Shown here: one piece after another, positions 22,463 to 22,576 of the stretch
How the letters are laid out: each line of letters begins with the position of its first letter
Position numbering within the stretch: position 1 is the first letter of the stretch
Assembly: GCA_038323265.1 (NCBI GenBank)
Contig: JBBQGT010000045.1
Span: 1 to 22,576 of the forward strand
Reading direction: 5' to 3'
Origin: PNKC01 sp038323265
GTDB taxonomy: Bacteria > Chloroflexota > Dehalococcoidia > Tepidiformales > Tepidiformaceae
Length of the DNA stretch: 22,576 nt
Program-made: the position numbers and the translations under genes
The notes under the pieces: model-generated
Database searches by the model: none
What the model saw: only the letters and a program-made list of their open reading frames with translations
Told to the model about the DNA's origin: nothing

Positions 22463-22576
22463 TGAGATTCTCCAATAAATAGGGACTTCCCGACCGCCAC
22501 CTCAACACGCTGCTGGGTGGTGCGGGTACGGCAGCAGCATAAGCCGTTCGCGCCAGGCTTCGCAGCTTTTCGAATG

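Noticed and set aside
1..22576. CRISPR arrays, insertion sequences, rRNA genes
   Set aside because: No regularly spaced repeats, transposase-like frames with terminal inverted repeats, or rRNA segments were seen by eye.

Overview
The window is GC-rich bacterial chromosome, gene-dense and mostly housekeeping. AtpD, AtpC, MurA, MreB, Rex, SelA, SerA and MiaB, an F420-type LLM oxidoreductase, frequent GTG/TTG starts and GGAG-type ribosome binding sites suggest a Chloroflexota bacterium, perhaps a Tepidiforma- or Dehalococcoidia-like lineage. This placement comes from family recognition and was not tested with a tree. MurA and MreB imply a peptidoglycan cell wall. SelA implies selenocysteine use.

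Layout. 1-3860 (+): the 3' part of atpD, then atpC and a strong terminator, then murA-mreB coupled by a TGATG overlap. 3857-8336: an accessory segment. It holds a frameshifted alkD-like gene, a 36-bp stray piece of the rex 3' end, a DUF2254 membrane protein, long gene-poor stretches, a 75-aa hendecad-repeat membrane protein, a DUF2171/PRC-barrel-like protein, a 25-aa hydrophobic micropeptide and a fragment of a phage terminase large subunit. 8288-10389 (-): rex and selA. 10527-13505 (+): a class V aminotransferase and a phosphoglycerate dehydrogenase with an in-frame N-terminal HTH domain, probably a serine/glyoxylate metabolism pair. 13576-14534 (+): an IsdG-like heme monooxygenase overlapping a methyltransferase. 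14536-16072 (-): an NrtR-like Nudix protein and an LLM oxidoreductase. 16184-17639 (+): tRNA-Ser(GCU) and miaB. 17762-22462: thiolase (-), nitronate-monooxygenase-like protein (+), then a VOC / enoyl-CoA hydratase / SDR operon (-), together looking like acyl-CoA or xenobiotic catabolism.

The most interesting structure is the 4.6-8.3 kb segment. The last codons of rex occur twice in direct orientation. One copy closes the intact rex gene. The other is a detached remnant whose stop codon abuts the GTG start of the alkD-like gene. A terminase fragment lies directly against the end of the intact rex. The simplest reading is that a phage or phage-derived element integrated into the 3' end of rex, restored the gene with its own copy of the end, pushed the original end and the downstream alkD 3.7 kb away, and then decayed. 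Other points of note are the HTH-SerA fusion, a Cys-to-Asp MurA (the type known to resist fosfomycin), and active-site substitutions in MreB, the nitronate-monooxygenase-like protein and the Nudix protein.
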